NCBI GenBank assembly: GCA_021513715.1
Contig: CP084167.1
Location: forward strand, 2,897,060-2,961,059
Reading direction: 5' to 3'
Length of the DNA stretch: 64,000 bases
DNA from: Candidatus Heimdallarchaeum endolithica
Lineage (GTDB): Archaea; Asgardarchaeota; Heimdallarchaeia; Heimdallarchaeales; Heimdallarchaeaceae
Shown here piece by piece: positions 36,446 through 46,092 of the stretch. Both the position numbers and the translations under genes were made by a program. Numbering within the stretch: the first letter of the stretch is position 1; every line of letters starts with the position of its first letter. A model generated the notes under the pieces. That model was not told where the DNA came from, ran no database searches, and worked only from the letters and a program-made list of their open reading frames with translations.

Positions 36446-36883
36446 ATGGAAAATATATCAAGGTTAAATGAAAATTGTTTTGCATGTGGAAAAAACAACC
36501 CTATTGGACCCAAATTAGAGTTTAGTATTAAATCTGAAAATCAAGTAGAAACAAGTTTTACTCCGCCACAAGAATGGAGTGGTTGGGGGGAAATAGTTCA
36601 CGGAGGATTACAAACTGTGATTCTAGATGAAATTTCGGCTTGGACGATTATTCTTCTCACTAAAAGATTTAGTTTGACGATAAAAGCAAGTGTTGAATTT
36701 TTAAGACCTTTATATGTTAATGAAAGCCTAACGGCTACAGCAAAAATTGAAAAAATTGAAGAAGGTATTATCTATGTATCTAGTGTAATTTTAAATGAGA
36801 AAAAGAAAATATGTACAAAAGGTAGATTTATTTTTAAAGAAGTTTCAGAAGAAAAACTTGCAAGTGTTGCAGTTAAAAGATAA
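36446..36883 (+). CDS. PaaI-type hotdog thioesterase
   Basis: 145 residues from the ATG at 36446, which has AAGGAAAAG upstream; the TTG at 36425 is less likely. The hotdog signature is EIVHGGLQTVILDEISAW, with conserved HGG and acidic residue in the long helix. The motif CFACGKNNPIGPKLEF is typical of a thioesterase subgroup with an N-terminal CxxC, possibly for zinc. Such enzymes hydrolyse acyl-CoA or related thioesters; substrate unknown. The IS end lies 45 bp upstream and may supply or have removed the promoter. Confidence 0.85.
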   Translation: MENISRLNENCFACGKNNPIGPKLEFSIKSENQVETSFTPPQEWSGWGEIVHGGLQTVILDEISAWTIILLTKRFSLTIKASVEFLRPLYVNESLTATAKIEKIEEGIIYVSSVILNEKKKICTKGRFIFKEVSEEKLASVAVKR

Positions 36884-37021
36884 AAGATTCTCCTATATTC
36901 TTCTTATTTTTTCGTTTTTTGTAAAATTTTTTTACAATTACAGATACTTATGAAAAATATTTATAAAAGGAATATCTTTGAATATTATTGATATGGGGTT
37001 TAGAATACATGGGGAAAATAA

Positions 37022-38452
37022 ATGAAAAACGAACAACATAAGCTACTACATAAATTTGAAGAAATGGAAATAGAACAAAAAATTGTTGAAATTGTTGAAA
37101 GTTCTATAGATAGACAAAAAGATAAATTAACAGATTTTGAATTCTACAGTATTTTATACATTAAAGCCAGAGCTAATTTTATTCTTAGGAATTTTGAAGA
37201 AGCGAAAAAGATTATCTCTCAAATAGAAAAATGGGCATTAGATCATAATATTGAATTACTTGTAAAAAGTAAAGTGTTAGAAGCTAATTGCTGTACTATT
37301 ACAGGACAGTTGGTTGAAGCACAGAAAAATTTCGAAGAAATTTTCACGAAATATCCTGAAATAAAGGAATTTCCTTTTTATACAAATATTATTATTAATT
37401 ATGGGCACACTTTTTTCTATCAAGGTAAAATAATTGATGCAAATAGTCAATATATAAAGGCTTTAACTGTAGCAAAAGAACGAAATCTTCGCCAGGATAA
37501 AATAAAAAATAGCCTTGCTCTAACATACATTCAATTGGGTAATTATGCAAAGGCTATAAAATTATTAGAAGAAGTCATCAAAGAAAAAGAAAGAATGAAT
37601 GATTTTCAAGGATGGACAATTGCCAAAGTTAACTTAGGTTCAATATGTAGCTACTATGGTGATTTTCAAAGAGCTAATGAAAATATAGATGTTGCAATAA
37701 AATTTGCAGAAGAAAAATTGTTCATGAGAGAGCTAGCAGGAGCTCATTCAGCTAAAGGTTTGGTTTTGCTTAAAGAAAAGAAGGTGTTAAAAGCCCAACA
37801 ACATTTAGAAAAAGCAAAATCCATACTTGAACAGATTAATGTTAAAGATATTCTTCCTGAAGTGTTAGTAAGGCTAGGCTTCATATTTTTTCTACTTGGT
37901 GAATATGAAAGAGTTGAAACTATTATAGATACTATTGAGAAAATTGCTGAAGAACAAAAAAGTACTCTATTCTTAGTTTGGAGTATTTGCTTAGAAACAA
38001 TGGTGAAATTCGAAAAAGATCAAGATAAAAGTGCCTTAAAGCAGATTGACAAAGTTCTTGATATTTCATTAGAGTTTAACATTATTCCTGCTTTTATCCA
38101 AGCATCAATCTTAGCTCTCTATATCTATGCAGCAATTGAGGATATTGAACAAGTAAATAAAATATCAATTCGTACTTTAAAAGTTGTTAAGGAGAAAGAG
38201 ATAAAAATAGTACAAATCCAACTTTATATTATTTTAAGTTTTATAAATTTAATTTTAAATGATTATAATACACTTATGAACTACTATAATAATTTATTAA
38301 AATTAAACGAAGAAAACCTATACCCTGATGATATTAAAAAATTAAATTGTTTTGTTGAACATAGAAGAAAGACAGGTAATTCTGTTGGTATAGATAATGA
38401 AATTCGCAATGTGCTTATTGATTTTCTTCAAAGAATAAGTCCTTGGTTTTGA
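37022..38452 (+). CDS. TPR-repeat protein
   Basis: 476 residues almost wholly made of about ten helix-turn-helix tetratricopeptide units, for example AKAIKLLEEVIKEKERMNDFQGWTIA and ANENIDVAIKFAEEKLFMRELAGAHSA, in the style of eukaryotic LGN/Rapsyn-type or bacterial MalT/Rap TPR arrays. No catalytic or DNA-binding domain and no signal peptide are seen, so it is probably a cytosolic protein-binding scaffold. A TATA-like element (ATATTTATAAAAG) lies about 60 bp upstream. A second, shorter TPR protein is encoded at 57091-57867. Confidence 0.85.
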   Translation: MKNEQHKLLHKFEEMEIEQKIVEIVESSIDRQKDKLTDFEFYSILYIKARANFILRNFEEAKKIISQIEKWALDHNIELLVKSKVLEANCCTITGQLVEAQKNFEEIFTKYPEIKEFPFYTNIIINYGHTFFYQGKIIDANSQYIKALTVAKERNLRQDKIKNSLALTYIQLGNYAKAIKLLEEVIKEKERMNDFQGWTIAKVNLGSICSYYGDFQRANENIDVAIKFAEEKLFMRELAGAHSAKGLVLLKEKKVLKAQQHLEKAKSILEQINVKDILPEVLVRLGFIFFLLGEYERVETIIDTIEKIAEEQKSTLFLVWSICLETMVKFEKDQDKSALKQIDKVLDISLEFNIIPAFIQASILALYIYAAIEDIEQVNKISIRTLKVVKEKEIKIVQIQLYIILSFINLILNDYNTLMNYYNNLLKLNEENLYPDDIKKLNCFVEHRRKTGNSVGIDNEIRNVLIDFLQRISPWF

Positions 38453-38623
38453 CCTATTCTACTTTTTCTTTTTTTTTCATTCCGTCCATTCTATGCCTAA
38501 AACGTAGTTTATTACGATTAAGTTTTTTATCAGCAACATTTATATCAAATAAAGATAATCTTATATTGTTACACTGTTGAGTATAATTTTTATCCTCATT
38601 TTGTAATTTAAAGGTGATAAAAT

Positions 38624-39043
38624 ATGTTTGATACTGTTGGTGAATGGTTAGATAAGATGGAATTAAAATATCAGAAAAATGAAGAAAAGAGAACTTTTGT
38701 TCTTCCCTATGACATTAACAATGTGAAATTTATGGTGATTATCCTAGTCTTTCCTGAAAAATGGATAAAAATAGGTGCACTAATATTGAGAGCAGAAAAA
38801 GTTACAGAAGAAATGTATTTAGCTCTACTTCAAGAAAATTGGAACTTGTTCGAAGTTACATATTCTGTTGACGAGCAAGGTAACATTTTTTCAGAAAATG
38901 ATATACCCCACACCTCTAATTATGAAAACTTTGTATCTGAATTTCAAGCTGTAATTTTTGGTGTGATAAACTTCTTTGAGAAAATAGCTCCAAAATTCCA
39001 AGCTAAGGCAGTAGATACCTATAATTCTGAAGCATGGGTTTAG
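38624..39043 (+). CDS. YbjN/CesT-like small protein
   Basis: 139 residues with the alpha-beta pattern of the YbjN / type III chaperone-like fold: WLDKMELKYQKNEEKRTFVLPYD, FMVIILVFPEKWIKIGALIL, and EMYLALLQENWNLFEVTYSVDEQGNIFSEND followed by a long helix (FVSEFQAVIFGVINFFEKIAP). These proteins often act as chaperones or peptide-binding adaptors, but no function can be assigned. AAAGGTGAT precedes the ATG at 38624. Monocistronic. Confidence 0.65.
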   Translation: MFDTVGEWLDKMELKYQKNEEKRTFVLPYDINNVKFMVIILVFPEKWIKIGALILRAEKVTEEMYLALLQENWNLFEVTYSVDEQGNIFSENDIPHTSNYENFVSEFQAVIFGVINFFEKIAPKFQAKAVDTYNSEAWV

Positions 39044-39075
39044 TTCTTATTTTGCTTCTTTCTTTTTTTATCTAT

Positions 39076-40311
39076 TTATTTTGGTTTTCTTATAGTTAGA
39101 TAACCGAGTGAGCTGAGAAATCTTCCTATTGTAATTACAATTAGAAGATATGTAATAGCTTTCCATTTTCCTAGTGATGTGAACATTATTTCTGCAATTA
39201 AACCAAAAATCAAAGAACCAAAGAACATAGATATTCCAAGAAAAAGGTTATATATTCCAGTATAAGTTCCTTTTTCTTCAGTAGTAGCACAATCAAGAAT
39301 AAAACTATTTTGTCCTACAATAAAGATAGCGTTACTCATTCCTGAAACAGCTGAACCAATAGCTATAACCCACCAATAAGACCACCAGAGGACGGTAAAA
39401 GCAAGATTTAGAGGAATGTAAAACATGAAAACTCTACCAAAGAAGAGTAAAGTTTTTCTGGGAATTATGTTTATTATTTTGTTTACAATAAGTAATGTCA
39501 AAATTTGCGCTATACTAAAGGCTGCCCAAATAAATGTATTTTCTTGTGCGGTGGCATATTCTGCTCTAACAAAACCAAAAATAGGCCACCCAGCAGACAT
39601 AAAGAAAAACATAATTGAGTTTATAAAAACGAATCTTCTAAATTCTCTATTTTTCTTAATTGGAGCTAGTGAAAAAACAGTTTTTTCTTGAAGTTTTTTT
39701 ACTGGAGGATCAAAAATGAATAGAGTTACACAAACGCTTAATATAAATAGTAAAGCAGTAACACGTAAAATAATAGAATATTGTTTAAATGTAGTATCTC
39801 CTAAACTTCCTATTTGCCCAACAACCAAGAGAGAAGAAAGTGTGGCTATCGCTCCAACTATAGTAATCATACTGATTAGCCCTGCTCTATTATCTCTATT
39901 TGTCAAATCACCTTGTAAGGCAGTAAAAGCAGGATAGTAAATGGCATATCCAAATGAAAAAATAATTACAGCAATTAGAAGAACCCAACCTTTTGAAATT
40001 AAAGGAAAGAAAAAAAGAGCTAGTCCAGAAAATAGAAAACCAAAAATTAGCATTACCCTTCTACCGATTCTGTCAGATATTCTTCCAAAAGTTGATTGAA
40101 AAATTTGCTGAATAAGGTTTCTGCTTGAAGTAATCAAAGATATAGTAGCTGGAGAAGAACCAATTATAACAGCAAAGAGTTCAATAAAAAGCCTAGCAAT
40201 AAAACTAGCAGCTGTTCCAAAGCCTGTAATAAGGTAAAGAACTGTTTTACTGAGATTTGAAGAAGAATAGAATGTTCTGTATCTAGCATAAATTTTTTTG
40301 AAATCAGCCAT
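39076..40311 (-). CDS. Major facilitator superfamily transporter
   Basis: 411 residues with about 12 hydrophobic helices. The loop between helices 2 and 3 carries the MFS motif A as GRISDRIGRRVM, and a related GRVFMF-type loop occurs in the second half. The central loop is short (FDPPVKKLQEKTVF). The substrate is unknown; the overall pattern resembles drug/metabolite efflux members of archaea. Transcribed toward the YbjN-like gene, ending 33 bp from it. Confidence 0.88.
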   Translation of the reverse strand: MADFKKIYARYRTFYSSSNLSKTVLYLITGFGTAASFIARLFIELFAVIIGSSPATISLITSSRNLIQQIFQSTFGRISDRIGRRVMLIFGFLFSGLALFFFPLISKGWVLLIAVIIFSFGYAIYYPAFTALQGDLTNRDNRAGLISMITIVGAIATLSSLLVVGQIGSLGDTTFKQYSIILRVTALLFILSVCVTLFIFDPPVKKLQEKTVFSLAPIKKNREFRRFVFINSIMFFFMSAGWPIFGFVRAEYATAQENTFIWAAFSIAQILTLLIVNKIINIIPRKTLLFFGRVFMFYIPLNLAFTVLWWSYWWVIAIGSAVSGMSNAIFIVGQNSFILDCATTEEKGTYTGIYNLFLGISMFFGSLIFGLIAEIMFTSLGKWKAITYLLIVITIGRFLSSLGYLTIRKPK

Positions 40312-40418
40312 TATTCCATAAATAAGAAAATTGTTTTTAAATTTAAGTTTTCACAACTTATTAATCAACGATTTGAAAGTTCTTGTTGTTAAACCTATAA
40401 GTATTTATTCAATTCTTT

Positions 40419-41567
40419 CTATTTATCCTTTTTCTTTTCAACATAGGAATAGAAGATTGTATCTATTTTATTTAGTATTGTTAGAATTTTTTCTAAGTTA
40501 ATTTTCATTAAGGAATTGTCAGACATATTTAATTCAGTTTCAAAAACTAATACTTGAATAGGATTCCGTAGTCCATCAATAAGAATTTCTAAATAATCAT
40601 AACTATTCTCTAGAAAAGAAAACATTTTGTTAGTTTTATCTTTTTCAACTTTTATTTCCTTATTTCTAGATTTTAACTTAATCTTAATATTGAATATTCT
40701 AAAGGTGAAATATGAAATTATTATAGCTGCAAATCCCAAAAAAATTTTTAAGAATAGAATTAAGTGGTTTTCTTCAGTCTCGAAATAGTTTCTTAGAATA
40801 TCGTAATAGGCTGAATCTTTATCTTGTTTAAGTTCAGAGAGATACTGATCTATTGTTCCAAGTAAATAATACTTATTTAAATTATCTTTTCCTGAAGAAA
40901 ATCTCAAACTAAGAGGGTTAAAAATTATATCTAACTCTCGAATTTTTGAATTTCTCAATTTATCATCATAAAATAAATTATTTACAACTCCTGCATCTAA
41001 CTTGTTCTTATCTTCTAAATCTGCAACTAAGTCATCATAGTCTTGATACTCTATAAAAGAACTTTCTATTTTGTATTCATTGAGCAAGTCCTTAATTCCA
41101 TTTTTACTTTTATAGAGAGGATCATCAACTACAACTCCTATTCTTTTATGATGAAGATCAAAAATTGAGTTTATTTCAGAACTAGTTGTTACTACTACTC
41201 CCATAGTTGATATAACAGTTTCATTGTTAAATTCTAGATTATTATCTGTATCAAAAGAGTAGTCTACTGCTGGAATAATATCAATCTCATTACAAATTGT
41301 TTTATTATATATATCTGAAAAATTTCCAAAATAATAATTGATTTTCCAATTTACTTTTAAACCAATATATTCGATCAGATCAATAAAAATCCCTTTTATT
41401 GAATCATCTTCTTTAAATGAAAAGGGAGGATAATTGTAAATACCTATAGAGACTTCTGTTTGATTGACATCAAAGTTGATTGAGGATACATTATTGTAAC
41501 CTATAGGATATATAAAGAGACAAACAATAAGAAAAAAAATAAAAGGTTTCTTTTTGGATAGATTCAT
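40419..41567 (-). CDS. Membrane sensor: SBP_bac_3-like sensor domain, one membrane helix and a degenerate DHp-like helix pair, no kinase domain
   Basis: 382 residues. A signal peptide (~8-24) precedes an extracellular solute-binding domain (~37-262) of the amino-acid-binding type: EVSIGIYNYPPFSF, GIFIDLIEYIG, then HHKRIGVVVDD. A membrane helix lies at ~273-293, followed by a short coiled coil. The last ~70 residues (FSFLENSYDYLEILIDGLRNPIQVLV, then KINLEKILTILNKID) imitate the histidine-kinase dimerisation helices, where H-E-L-R-N-P-L would be expected. The phospho-accepting His is replaced and no ATPase domain follows. A receiver-only regulator is encoded divergently 520 bp away, so the pair may form an unusual signalling module with an outside kinase. 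Confidence 0.7.
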   Translation of the reverse strand: MNLSKKKPFIFFLIVCLFIYPIGYNNVSSINFDVNQTEVSIGIYNYPPFSFKEDDSIKGIFIDLIEYIGLKVNWKINYYFGNFSDIYNKTICNEIDIIPAVDYSFDTDNNLEFNNETVISTMGVVVTTSSEINSIFDLHHKRIGVVVDDPLYKSKNGIKDLLNEYKIESSFIEYQDYDDLVADLEDKNKLDAGVVNNLFYDDKLRNSKIRELDIIFNPLSLRFSSGKDNLNKYYLLGTIDQYLSELKQDKDSAYYDILRNYFETEENHLILFLKIFLGFAAIIISYFTFRIFNIKIKLKSRNKEIKVEKDKTNKMFSFLENSYDYLEILIDGLRNPIQVLVFETELNMSDNSLMKINLEKILTILNKIDTIFYSYVEKKKDK

Positions 41568-41658
41568 TCCTAAAACACGATTAGAATATATTATTATGTT
41601 ATAATATAGTTGTTCATCTTAATAAAAATTATGCTGTGTCAATTTTTGAACTTTAAAA

Positions 41659-41768
41659 TAGTACTTCCGCAATAAGTTGACCGATTTCTATAGGTTAAAA
41701 TTATAGGCGTTCATACTATCATTGGCGTGTTCTCAATTCATACTTTTTGAGATAATTCGGAAATACTA
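41659..41768. mobile_element. MITE copy 2 (110 bp)
   Basis: Identical to the element at 33092-33201 except for one base in the right terminal repeat (CGGAAATACTA). The flanking direct repeat is no longer clean (TTAAAA versus TATAAAA). It lies between the divergent sensor and receiver genes. Confidence 0.9.
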
Positions 41769-42086
41769 TATAAAAAAGTTCTTTACTAAAATGATTTAAA
41801 GTATTTGTGAAATTAAATTAAGGCAAAAAATATTTGGAAATCGAAATATATGAAATTGATTCCTTTACTAAAGAAATATAAATTTATTACTAATACATTA
41901 TATTAGTTACTGCTGTAATAGTTACTGCTCTAACAACGAACTCGGTTAATAACTTTATTTTTCATAATTTGCAATTAAACTTTTTATGTAATCCTATTTT
42001 ATGCCAACTATATTATCACTTAAAAACAAAATTTGTCATATGATAATATTTATTTTTTTAGTATTAATAGTATTAATCGATAATAA
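41769..42086. other. Gene-free AT-rich stretch upstream of receiver gene
   Basis: About 320 bp of AT-rich sequence with no credible coding frame. Several TATA-like stretches occur (for example TTTATTTTTTTAG just before the gene), any of which could serve the receiver gene at 42087. Nothing else is recognisable. Confidence 0.5.
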
Positions 42087-42425
42087 ATGAAAATTTTAAT
42101 CGTAGACGATGATGAAAATATTCGATTTATTTTTTCTAAAGTGTTACAAGATTATTGTATTAAAACAGCAACTAATGGTTTAGAAGCTTTTGAAATTTCG
42201 ATATCTTGGAATCCTGATTTAATATTAATGGATATTCGTATGCCTAAAATGAGTGGTATTGAAGCAGCAATAAAAATTAAAAATATTAACAAAAATCAGA
42301 AAATCATTGGAATTTCAGCTTATAGTGAAATAGAAACTGAACATTTGGAAAACAATCCATTTACTACTTTTCTAAGAAAACCAATATCAATTAATCAATT
42401 ACGTGAAGAAGTGAAAAAGTATTAA
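42087..42425 (+). CDS. Receiver-domain (CheY-like) response regulator
   Basis: 112 residues forming only a REC domain: the acidic pair in ILIVDDDE (~7-9), phospho-acceptor Asp ~49 in LILMDIRMPKMSG, the switch Ser in IIGISAYSE (~86), and the conserved Lys in FLRKPIS (~99). There is no output domain, so it must signal by protein contact or phosphotransfer. Its neighbour across the MITE is the kinase-less membrane sensor, an evident candidate partner. Confidence 0.93.
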   Translation: MKILIVDDDENIRFIFSKVLQDYCIKTATNGLEAFEISISWNPDLILMDIRMPKMSGIEAAIKIKNINKNQKIIGISAYSEIETEHLENNPFTTFLRKPISINQLREEVKKY

Positions 42426-43503
42426 CAACATAATAAATTTGTGTAGTTAAATTTTTATCTAAATTTCTTAACAAACTTGGTTCTTTATTGAAAGAATAGT
42501 AATTAATCTTTATAAGATGCGAGTAGCTCAGTATTACTATTCCTTTAAACTATAAAATATGTTGATACGAAGTGTATCTTAATCTTTAATAATGATAAAG
42601 AGAAAAGTATAAAATTAACAAAGAGGGAAACAATTGGAATTGCTAGGTATAAACTTTTTACCTTCAATCGAAATATCCTTGAAAAGAAAAGAAAGAATCA
42701 AAGAAAGTAAAAGTCAACTAGTTTTAGGATATCATGAAGAGCTTTTTTTACATTTTTGTCAAATTAAAAAATTGGTGTTTAAATAGTGAAAAGACATTAT
42801 TAATGTAGAGAGTGAAAAAAAAGATAGATGTTAAGAAAAATACTTACTCTCTAAGCTGGCACAACGTGTCAGGATAAAAAAAACATGCGCATAAAGAAAG
42901 AAATCAAAGAAAAGTTGAATACGACTTAACTTTCCCGTGTGAGAGGATTTATTCATCCAGTTTCCACGGTGGAGGAGTGCTCAACCTTCTCCTCTGGCTC
43001 AATGAGTGTTTAGATCTCCCTCCTAGACAGATCTTTCCGAGAGCAAGATTGGCGTACAAAAATATTGTACAAAAATTAAGTTGATGAAGAAAAAATAGCT
43101 CTTAAACTTAAAGAAATACTTAGTTGGATTGAACCTTATGGAAAAATATGTTTCTTGCTCTCTGATAGAAATTCTATGTTTGCATATAGATCCGTTCCTG
43201 CTCTATACTATAACCAAGTAGAAAACCTCTTTTCTCTAGTATTTCTGTTTCTCTTGACATGTATAAACTAAATTTACATACTAAAAATCTGAAAAACTTA
43301 ATTCTCATTTCTTTATCACCAAAGGAGGGAAAAAATTGGTCTTTGATGGAAAGAGGAAAAGTCTATTGTTTTTGTGGTGGTGAAGATATAAGAAACAAAG
43401 AAAAAATCTATTGGAGATAGTATGTTTTTTATATCAACCTTAAAAAATAAACTGGCTTTTAATAAAAACCATATTGTAGAAAAAAAAAGAAATGAATTTG
43501 AGG
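42426..43503. other. 1.1-kb gene-poor region with hairpin-rich segment and ORF remnants
   Basis: No intact gene. The segment at about 42930-43060 is GC-richer than its surroundings and can form several stems, such as GGAGGAG..CTCCTC and AGATCT..AGATCT, so it may be a structured RNA or an old element terminus. Broken frames follow: 43081-43269 reads KEILSWIEPYGKICFLLSDR, and 43259-43420 reads MYKLNLHTKNL then GKNWSLMERGKVYCFCGGED. They look like the tail of a decayed transposase, but I cannot assign a family. Confidence 0.4.
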
Positions 43504-44616
43504 TTACCAGATATAGAATAATGCTGTATTACCATCAAATTCTTGAGGTGCATCTCCACCATGGTTTTTTGGGTAGTTTGCAAAAGCGTAATCAAAGACG
43601 TCTTCCATTGGAGTTGCTGTGTCTCCATTATAGTGTCCTATTAGACTAAATTCAAGGAAATAGTATGTCCACATTCCATTTTGGTGCTCTGAGTCATCAT
43701 ATCCGTATCCTCTTTGTGTGCAAGTAGTAGTAAGATAAACATGTTCACTATTTGGCATGTTCATCAAATCATCTCCAAACCCTCCAGAGTAGCAATGGTC
43801 TAAGAAAACGAAAATTCTATCTGCAACAGCATTGTCTAAAATTGCTGCTAGTTCTGTGTCATATAGACTTCCATCTTCTCCATTTTCACCCGCATTTTCG
43901 TCCCACATGCAGAGGAATGAAGAACCTCTTCCATCCCCAGATCCATGCCCACTACTGATAAATGCAATTACATCATCACTATCTGCTGATGCAACCATGT
44001 CTTGTAAGGCTTGCTTTACATTGTACTCTGTAGCTAACCCATCATATTTTGGATAGTTATTTGAATGCCCATCACCGAGAACAACAATGTGTTCGTATCC
44101 AATTCCATGTAAATAGTTATACCAATCTGTTGCATCCTCATCACAGTAAGAAAGATCACTTATTGCTTTATAGTCACTAATACCAACTAAAACTGCCCAG
44201 TGTTCTACTCCAGTAGGTGGAGGTGGAGGTGCATTATTTGCAACTGTTACAGAGATGGTGTCAGAACCAGTTTTTCCACCACTATCAGTGGCAATAGCTT
44301 CAATTGTGTGAGAGGCATCAGTATAAGTTGTTGTGTCCCAGTCATATTGATTTGCATGTACAATGAATACATCATCTATATAGATGTCTGCAATGAGATC
44401 CCCATCTTCCTTATCTGTGGCTGTGACTAAAATAGTAACAACTCCACTAACTGTATCTCCATTAGATGGAGAATCAATGGACACTGTAGGAGCTTTATTT
44501 CGACCTGGTGGAGCAGGAGGTTTTGCTCTCACATTAGCCTGAGTTTGTAATGGTATCATAGTAGTAAAAAAAGCTACGATCACCAAAACTGTAAATACTG
44601 TTATCTTTTTTTTCAT
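43504..44616 (-). CDS. Secreted caspase-like (C14/C13-type) cysteine protease with Ig-like domain
   Basis: 370 residues from the ATG at 44616, which has GGTGA a few bases upstream. A signal peptide (KKKITVFTVLVIVAFFTTMI) is followed by a Pro-rich linker and an Ig-like domain (~45-130: VSIDSPSNGDTVSGVVTILV, SHTIEAIATDSGG). The catalytic domain (~140-370) has the caspase-hemoglobinase dyad: His in AFISSGHGSGDG and Cys in FVFLDHCYSGGF, preceded by VLVGISDYK. It fits peptidase_C14-type proteins; specificity, which in metacaspases is Arg/Lys, is not readable. A subtilisin-like protease gene lies 210 bp upstream on the same strand. The role is probably extracellular degradation or surface-protein processing; that part is inference. 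Confidence 0.88.
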   Translation of the reverse strand: MKKKITVFTVLVIVAFFTTMIPLQTQANVRAKPPAPPGRNKAPTVSIDSPSNGDTVSGVVTILVTATDKEDGDLIADIYIDDVFIVHANQYDWDTTTYTDASHTIEAIATDSGGKTGSDTISVTVANNAPPPPPTGVEHWAVLVGISDYKAISDLSYCDEDATDWYNYLHGIGYEHIVVLGDGHSNNYPKYDGLATEYNVKQALQDMVASADSDDVIAFISSGHGSGDGRGSSFLCMWDENAGENGEDGSLYDTELAAILDNAVADRIFVFLDHCYSGGFGDDLMNMPNSEHVYLTTTCTQRGYGYDDSEHQNGMWTYYFLEFSLIGHYNGDTATPMEDVFDYAFANYPKNHGGDAPQEFDGNTALFYIW

Positions 44617-44827
44617 TTTTTTCACCAAATAAACTTGGTTGATTGAAATTATTTAAACTATTATTTAAATACTATGTTAAAATTATTTCAAATCTTTATT
44701 AACTAGTAATGCATAAAAGTAAAAAAGATGGTTTACAAGGTAAAAGAACTGTTATGATAAAAGATCATTTGAATCCAAATTTGAAGCAACGAAAATAATA
44801 TTTTATTTTTTTTTTAAAAAAAAAGAG

Positions 44828-45838
44828 TTATGGGGCTTGAATTAGACCATAACCAAATTCTGGATCCCAACCAGGTTCTCCAAGATCTAATGCATTGTTG
44901 ATTAACCAATCTTTAACTGTTGCAGGATCTCTTTGTCCACCCATTGCTAAATAGAGAGCAACTAAACCACTTACATGTGGGCAAGCCATGGATGTACCAG
45001 AGAGCGTATCATAACCTCCGTTTTTGTAGGTGGAATAAATACTGACTCCAGGAGCAGCAAAATCTAGAAATGGACCAGAGTTTGAGAAACTGGCAATTGT
45101 ATCGTCTTTGTCTGTTGCTCCAACAGCTATAACTTCATCGTATGCTGCTGGCCAACTGTATTCATCAGTTGTTCCATCACCATCACCCTCATTTCCTGCA
45201 GCTGCTACAATAGTAATTCCTGAATTATAGGCATCTATAATTGCATTGTGAACATCTTCACCAGGGTCTCCAGAAGCACCAAGTGACATGCTAATAACAT
45301 CAGCATCGTCTTCTGTACCAACAACACCATCAGGTCCTTCCATTGCAAGATATATTCCTGTGATTAAATCATCCCAATCTCCACGACCGCCAGCTCCTAG
45401 AACCTTTATGGCATAGATTTGGACATTAGCATACATACCTACTACTCCATTGTTGTCTCGAATAGCTCCTATTGTTCCAGCTACGTGAGTTCCATGACCA
45501 TTTTTATCATCAGGATCTCCTCCTCCTGTAGCGTCAACAGCCCAAGCAATATTTGGCATTAAGTCTGGATGATCTAAATCGATACCCGAATCCAGAATAG
45601 CTACTTGAACTGCAGTTGTATATTGGTCACCATAATAAGCACCATTAAAAACTCGTTCGATACCCCACGGAGTCTCTGGATCATCATCTTGCCAATCATA
45701 AGTTGTATCATCTCCTCCTCCAAATAGCCAATCAGGAGGACCAGCAAGTGCGAAGGATTGTTTAGCGTAACTTGAAATGGGTACAGCGATTAGACCTAGT
45801 ATTAGGGTTGCTAGTAATATACTTTTTATGCTTTTCAT
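44828..45838 (-). CDS. Secreted subtilisin-like serine protease
   Basis: 336 residues from the ATG at 45838. A signal peptide (SIKSILLATLILGLIAVPISSYA) leads almost directly into the S8 domain, so the propeptide is unusually short or missing. The catalytic triad is intact: Asp in VAILDSGIDLDHPD, His in NGHGTHVAGTIG and Ser in SGTSMACPHVSGL. The oxyanion Asn is in AAAGNEGDGDG. Acidic loops (GTEDDADV, GDGDGTTDEYS) probably bind calcium. The domain ends normally at FGYGLIQA with no C-terminal extension. Archaeal relatives degrade extracellular proteins. The caspase-like protease gene follows. Confidence 0.95.
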   Translation of the reverse strand: MKSIKSILLATLILGLIAVPISSYAKQSFALAGPPDWLFGGGDDTTYDWQDDDPETPWGIERVFNGAYYGDQYTTAVQVAILDSGIDLDHPDLMPNIAWAVDATGGGDPDDKNGHGTHVAGTIGAIRDNNGVVGMYANVQIYAIKVLGAGGRGDWDDLITGIYLAMEGPDGVVGTEDDADVISMSLGASGDPGEDVHNAIIDAYNSGITIVAAAGNEGDGDGTTDEYSWPAAYDEVIAVGATDKDDTIASFSNSGPFLDFAAPGVSIYSTYKNGGYDTLSGTSMACPHVSGLVALYLAMGGQRDPATVKDWLINNALDLGEPGWDPEFGYGLIQAP

Positions 45839-46092
45839 TTTTATCACTTTTTTATATGGTTGTGTTCAACCAAAAGAAAGTTCATATTATCTTATAAAAA
45901 TATTGTGTCAAATTTTTATTATGGCGTGCAAATATGAAAATACGGCGCACTTACTTGCCTTAGTTTAACAAATTGTTTGCCTTACAAGTTTCTGAAAAAA
46001 GGAGTTTAATTACGGGGTGACAGTTGTTTTTTGATAACTGCAAAAAAGTTGGTTGAGACAAAGGGATAAAAATATAAATATTAATTTGAAAT

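Noticed and set aside
33092..41768. The two identical 110-bp units as part of a CRISPR-like array
   Set aside because: Only two copies, 8.5 kb apart, with inverted terminal repeats and a target duplication; they are MITEs.
43422..44430. Plus-strand frames opposite the caspase-like gene
   Set aside because: Antisense shadows; His/Cys-rich compositions follow from the complementary codons.
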